Assembly (NCBI GenBank): GCA_038900335.1
Contig: JBBMRB010000003.1
Location: 186,001 to 250,000, forward strand
DNA length: 64,000 nt
Origin: Rs1 sp038900335
GTDB taxonomy: Bacteria; Pseudomonadota; Gammaproteobacteria; Pseudomonadales; Balneatricaceae
Reading direction: 5' to 3'
The translations under genes were made by a program, and so were the position numbers. The notes under the pieces were generated by a model that worked only from the letters and a program-made list of their open reading frames with translations, made no database searches and was not told the DNA's origin. Below, in pieces: positions 62,583-64,000 of this stretch (position 1 is its first letter; each line of letters begins with the position of its first letter).

Positions 62583-63446
62583 ATGACACGCAGTATGACA
62601 GCATTTAGCCGACAAGAGAGCCAACAGAGCTGGGGCACCCTTGTTTGGGAAATACGATCCGTCAATCATCGCTACTTAGAACCGAGCTTGCGCATAGCTG
62701 ATTCATTGCGTGAAATAGAGCCAAAACTGCGTGAAACGCTACGCAAAACCCTCAGCCGAGGCAAACTAGACTGCTCTTTACGCCTAGAGCTAGCCTGCCA
62801 ACAGCAAAGCATCAGTATCAACCAAGACAAGGCCAAGCAGCTAATAGATGCCGCACAACAACTGAGCAGCTTGTGTACGAACGCCCAGCCGATCAACACC
62901 TTAGAGGTTTTACGTTGGCCAGGTGTTATGCAAGAGGGCGAGCTAGATATAAACGAGGTAAAGCAGCAAACACTTAAGCTATTTAACCAAGCATTGGCCG
63001 ATTTAAACAGCGCACGAGATAGAGAAGGCGCAGAACTGGCCACACTGATTCACCAGCGCCTAGATGCCATCAACATAGTGGTCGCAGATGTTCGCAGCAA
63101 AATGCCAGCGATACTCGCACAACAAAAAAATCTAATGCTCGCGCGCGTCAACGAGCTGCAATTAGAGCTAGAGCCAATGCGCATAGAGCAAGAAATCGCC
63201 CTGCTCGCACAAAAAGCCGACGTCGCCGAAGAACTCGATCGCCTAGACACCCACGTACAAGAAGTAAGGCGCCTACTCAATCAGCAAGGCGTTAAGGGCC
63301 GCCGCCTCGACTTCTTAATGCAGGAGCTAAATCGCGAAGCCAACACCCTCTCCTCAAAAGCGATCGTCGTCGATACCACCAACAGCGCAGTAGAACTAAA
63401 GGTATTGATAGAACAAATGAGAGAGCAAGTGCAAAACATCGAATAG
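62583..63446 (+). CDS. yicC: YicC family endoribonuclease
   Basis: A 287-residue protein of the YicC/YloC family. Seen: the start RSMTAFSRQESQ, EIRSVNHRYLEPSLR, the middle helical region, and the strongly conserved C-terminus GVKGRRLDFLMQELNREANTLSSKA. The family has been shown to be a manganese-dependent endoribonuclease and to promote RyhB decay in E. coli. ATG at 62583 is chosen (MTRSMTAF start); a TTG three codons earlier is also in frame. In Pseudomonas gmk follows it; here it is followed by a terminator. Confidence 0.94.
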   Translation: MTRSMTAFSRQESQQSWGTLVWEIRSVNHRYLEPSLRIADSLREIEPKLRETLRKTLSRGKLDCSLRLELACQQQSISINQDKAKQLIDAAQQLSSLCTNAQPINTLEVLRWPGVMQEGELDINEVKQQTLKLFNQALADLNSARDREGAELATLIHQRLDAINIVVADVRSKMPAILAQQKNLMLARVNELQLELEPMRIEQEIALLAQKADVAEELDRLDTHVQEVRRLLNQQGVKGRRLDFLMQELNREANTLSSKAIVVDTTNSAVELKVLIEQMREQVQNIE

Positions 63447-63506
63447 CTCTTCGATAGCAAGCCGCTCACCCCAGAACACCTTAAAAAAACCTTTGTCAGC
63501 TTTTAC

Positions 63507-63530
63507 AAAGCCTTGTAAATACAAGGCTTT
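63507..63530 (+). terminator. Terminator after yicC
   Basis: A perfect 11-bp stem AAAGCCTTGTA / TACAAGGCTTT with a 2-nt loop, followed by TATTT. It lies about 60 bp after the yicC stop. Confidence 0.8.
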
Positions 63531-64000
63531 TATTTCCCATTCCAAACCGGTTTGCAGATGTCCGTTACCAGTTGCTGTTTAACTGGTGCGTTACAAAAAA
63601 TGAAGTTTGAGAAAAAAGTAAACAGTAGCCAACTTGATGAGTAAACTGATATTTTTATTCAGTTTCTTTTCGATAAGTTATTGAGTTTGTTATGTTCTAT
63701 CCTGTTATTCATTGACCAGATGCAGAATATTAAATAGAGGCTATTGCGCTATCAATCTTAGAAACATTCTGGGAATGACTACCCAGAAAGCCCTTCAAAA
63801 CAAGAGTCATTTCACAAAGAGCTGTTCTAACGGACAACGAGAGGAATGTACTAACGTAGCTAATATCAAGAAGCTTAAATAATTCGACTTTTTTCTATTA
63901 AATAGTCTAACTTTCGTTGTTCGCAATGATCTAACAACTGCAAGATAACGTGCACAGGCTTGATAAATTTGTTCTGTATTCTCAAGAAGCAATAACAGCT
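63531..64000. other. Right-end region without a supportable gene
   Basis: 470 bp after the yicC terminator. I see no ORF with recognisable similarity. A 61-codon minus-strand frame (63807-63992) has an unusual basic composition and no clear ribosome binding site. It could be the end of a gene or a mobile-element remnant continuing outside the window, but nothing here proves that. Confidence 0.4.

Noticed and set aside
11082..63951. 14-base match (CTGCAAGATAACGT) shared near 11.08 kb and 63.94 kb
   Set aside because: Several matches of this length are expected by chance in 64 kb, and the flanks do not match.
63807..63992. 61-codon minus-strand ORF at the right end
   Set aside because: No recognisable similarity, no clear ribosome binding site, and it stops without context inside the window. 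A transposase remnant was considered but nothing supports it.
1..64000. CRISPR array, prophage, insertion sequences
   Set aside because: No regularly spaced repeats, no transposase or integrase, and no phage structural genes could be found.

Overview
The window looks like chromosome from a marine gammaproteobacterium of the broad Pseudomonadales (Cellvibrionales/Spongiibacteraceae-like) group, with moderate-to-low GC. The evidence is gene order. gshB-tonB-yqgE-yqgF-pyrR-pyrB-pyrC' at the left end, an rsd/algQ-FKBP-yheS neighbourhood, and pyrE-crc-rph-yicC at the right end all resemble Pseudomonas synteny, and crc itself is typical of that lineage. I see no insertion sequence, prophage or CRISPR array. 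One tRNA gene (Phe) is present.

Layout. 1-5.6 kb: end of gshB, a TonB-like protein, yqgE, ruvX and the pyrR-pyrB-pyrC' block, in which the dihydroorotase-like partner has lost metal-ligand residues. 5.6-13.5 kb: a YiaA membrane protein, a VOC protein, an NTF2-like protein, NAD-linked formaldehyde dehydrogenase divergent from nicotinamide phosphoribosyltransferase, a 0.7 kb AT-rich gap, then a MarR-GNAT fusion regulator with azlCD. 13.7-26.5 kb: gshA, an orphan FliL-like secreted protein, rsd, a WD40 lipoprotein, FKBP, a TIGR02444 protein, yheS, glsA, an HDOD protein, and gmk-rpoZ-spoT. 26.8-32.4 kb: a stand-alone EF-G, a MocR regulator divergent from an EamA exporter, and a fatty acid desaturase.

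32.6-40 kb: a complete xylose module on the minus strand (LacI-type regulator, xylF, xylH, half-size xylG, xylA, xylB). 40.3-43.7 kb: a DUF442 phosphatase/sulfurtransferase-like protein plus an MBL-fold persulfide dioxygenase-like protein, then a ChrA transporter. 44-51 kb: a DctB/PgtB-like sensor kinase and sigma54-type response regulator directly upstream of a PhnD-C-E-E-type ABC importer. A good sigma54 promoter match precedes phnD, so this reads as a self-contained sensing and uptake module for a phosphonate-like or other oxyanion.

51.6-59.7 kb: an MSHA-type pilus cluster (PilM/N/O-like inner membrane proteins, the MshE ATPase with two c-di-GMP-type motifs, MshG, five pilin-like proteins) that lacks the secretin and several other usual msh genes. 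59.7-63.4 kb: pyrE, crc, rph, yicC. The last 0.5 kb has no supportable gene.

Most gene ends carry stem-loops, several of them perfect 10-13 bp stems without a U tract. Two of these lie directly behind the solute-binding-protein genes xylF and phnD. The features most worth follow-up are the sigma54-controlled Phn-type module, the secretin-less MSHA cluster, and the MarR-GNAT fusion with a tandem palindromic operator.
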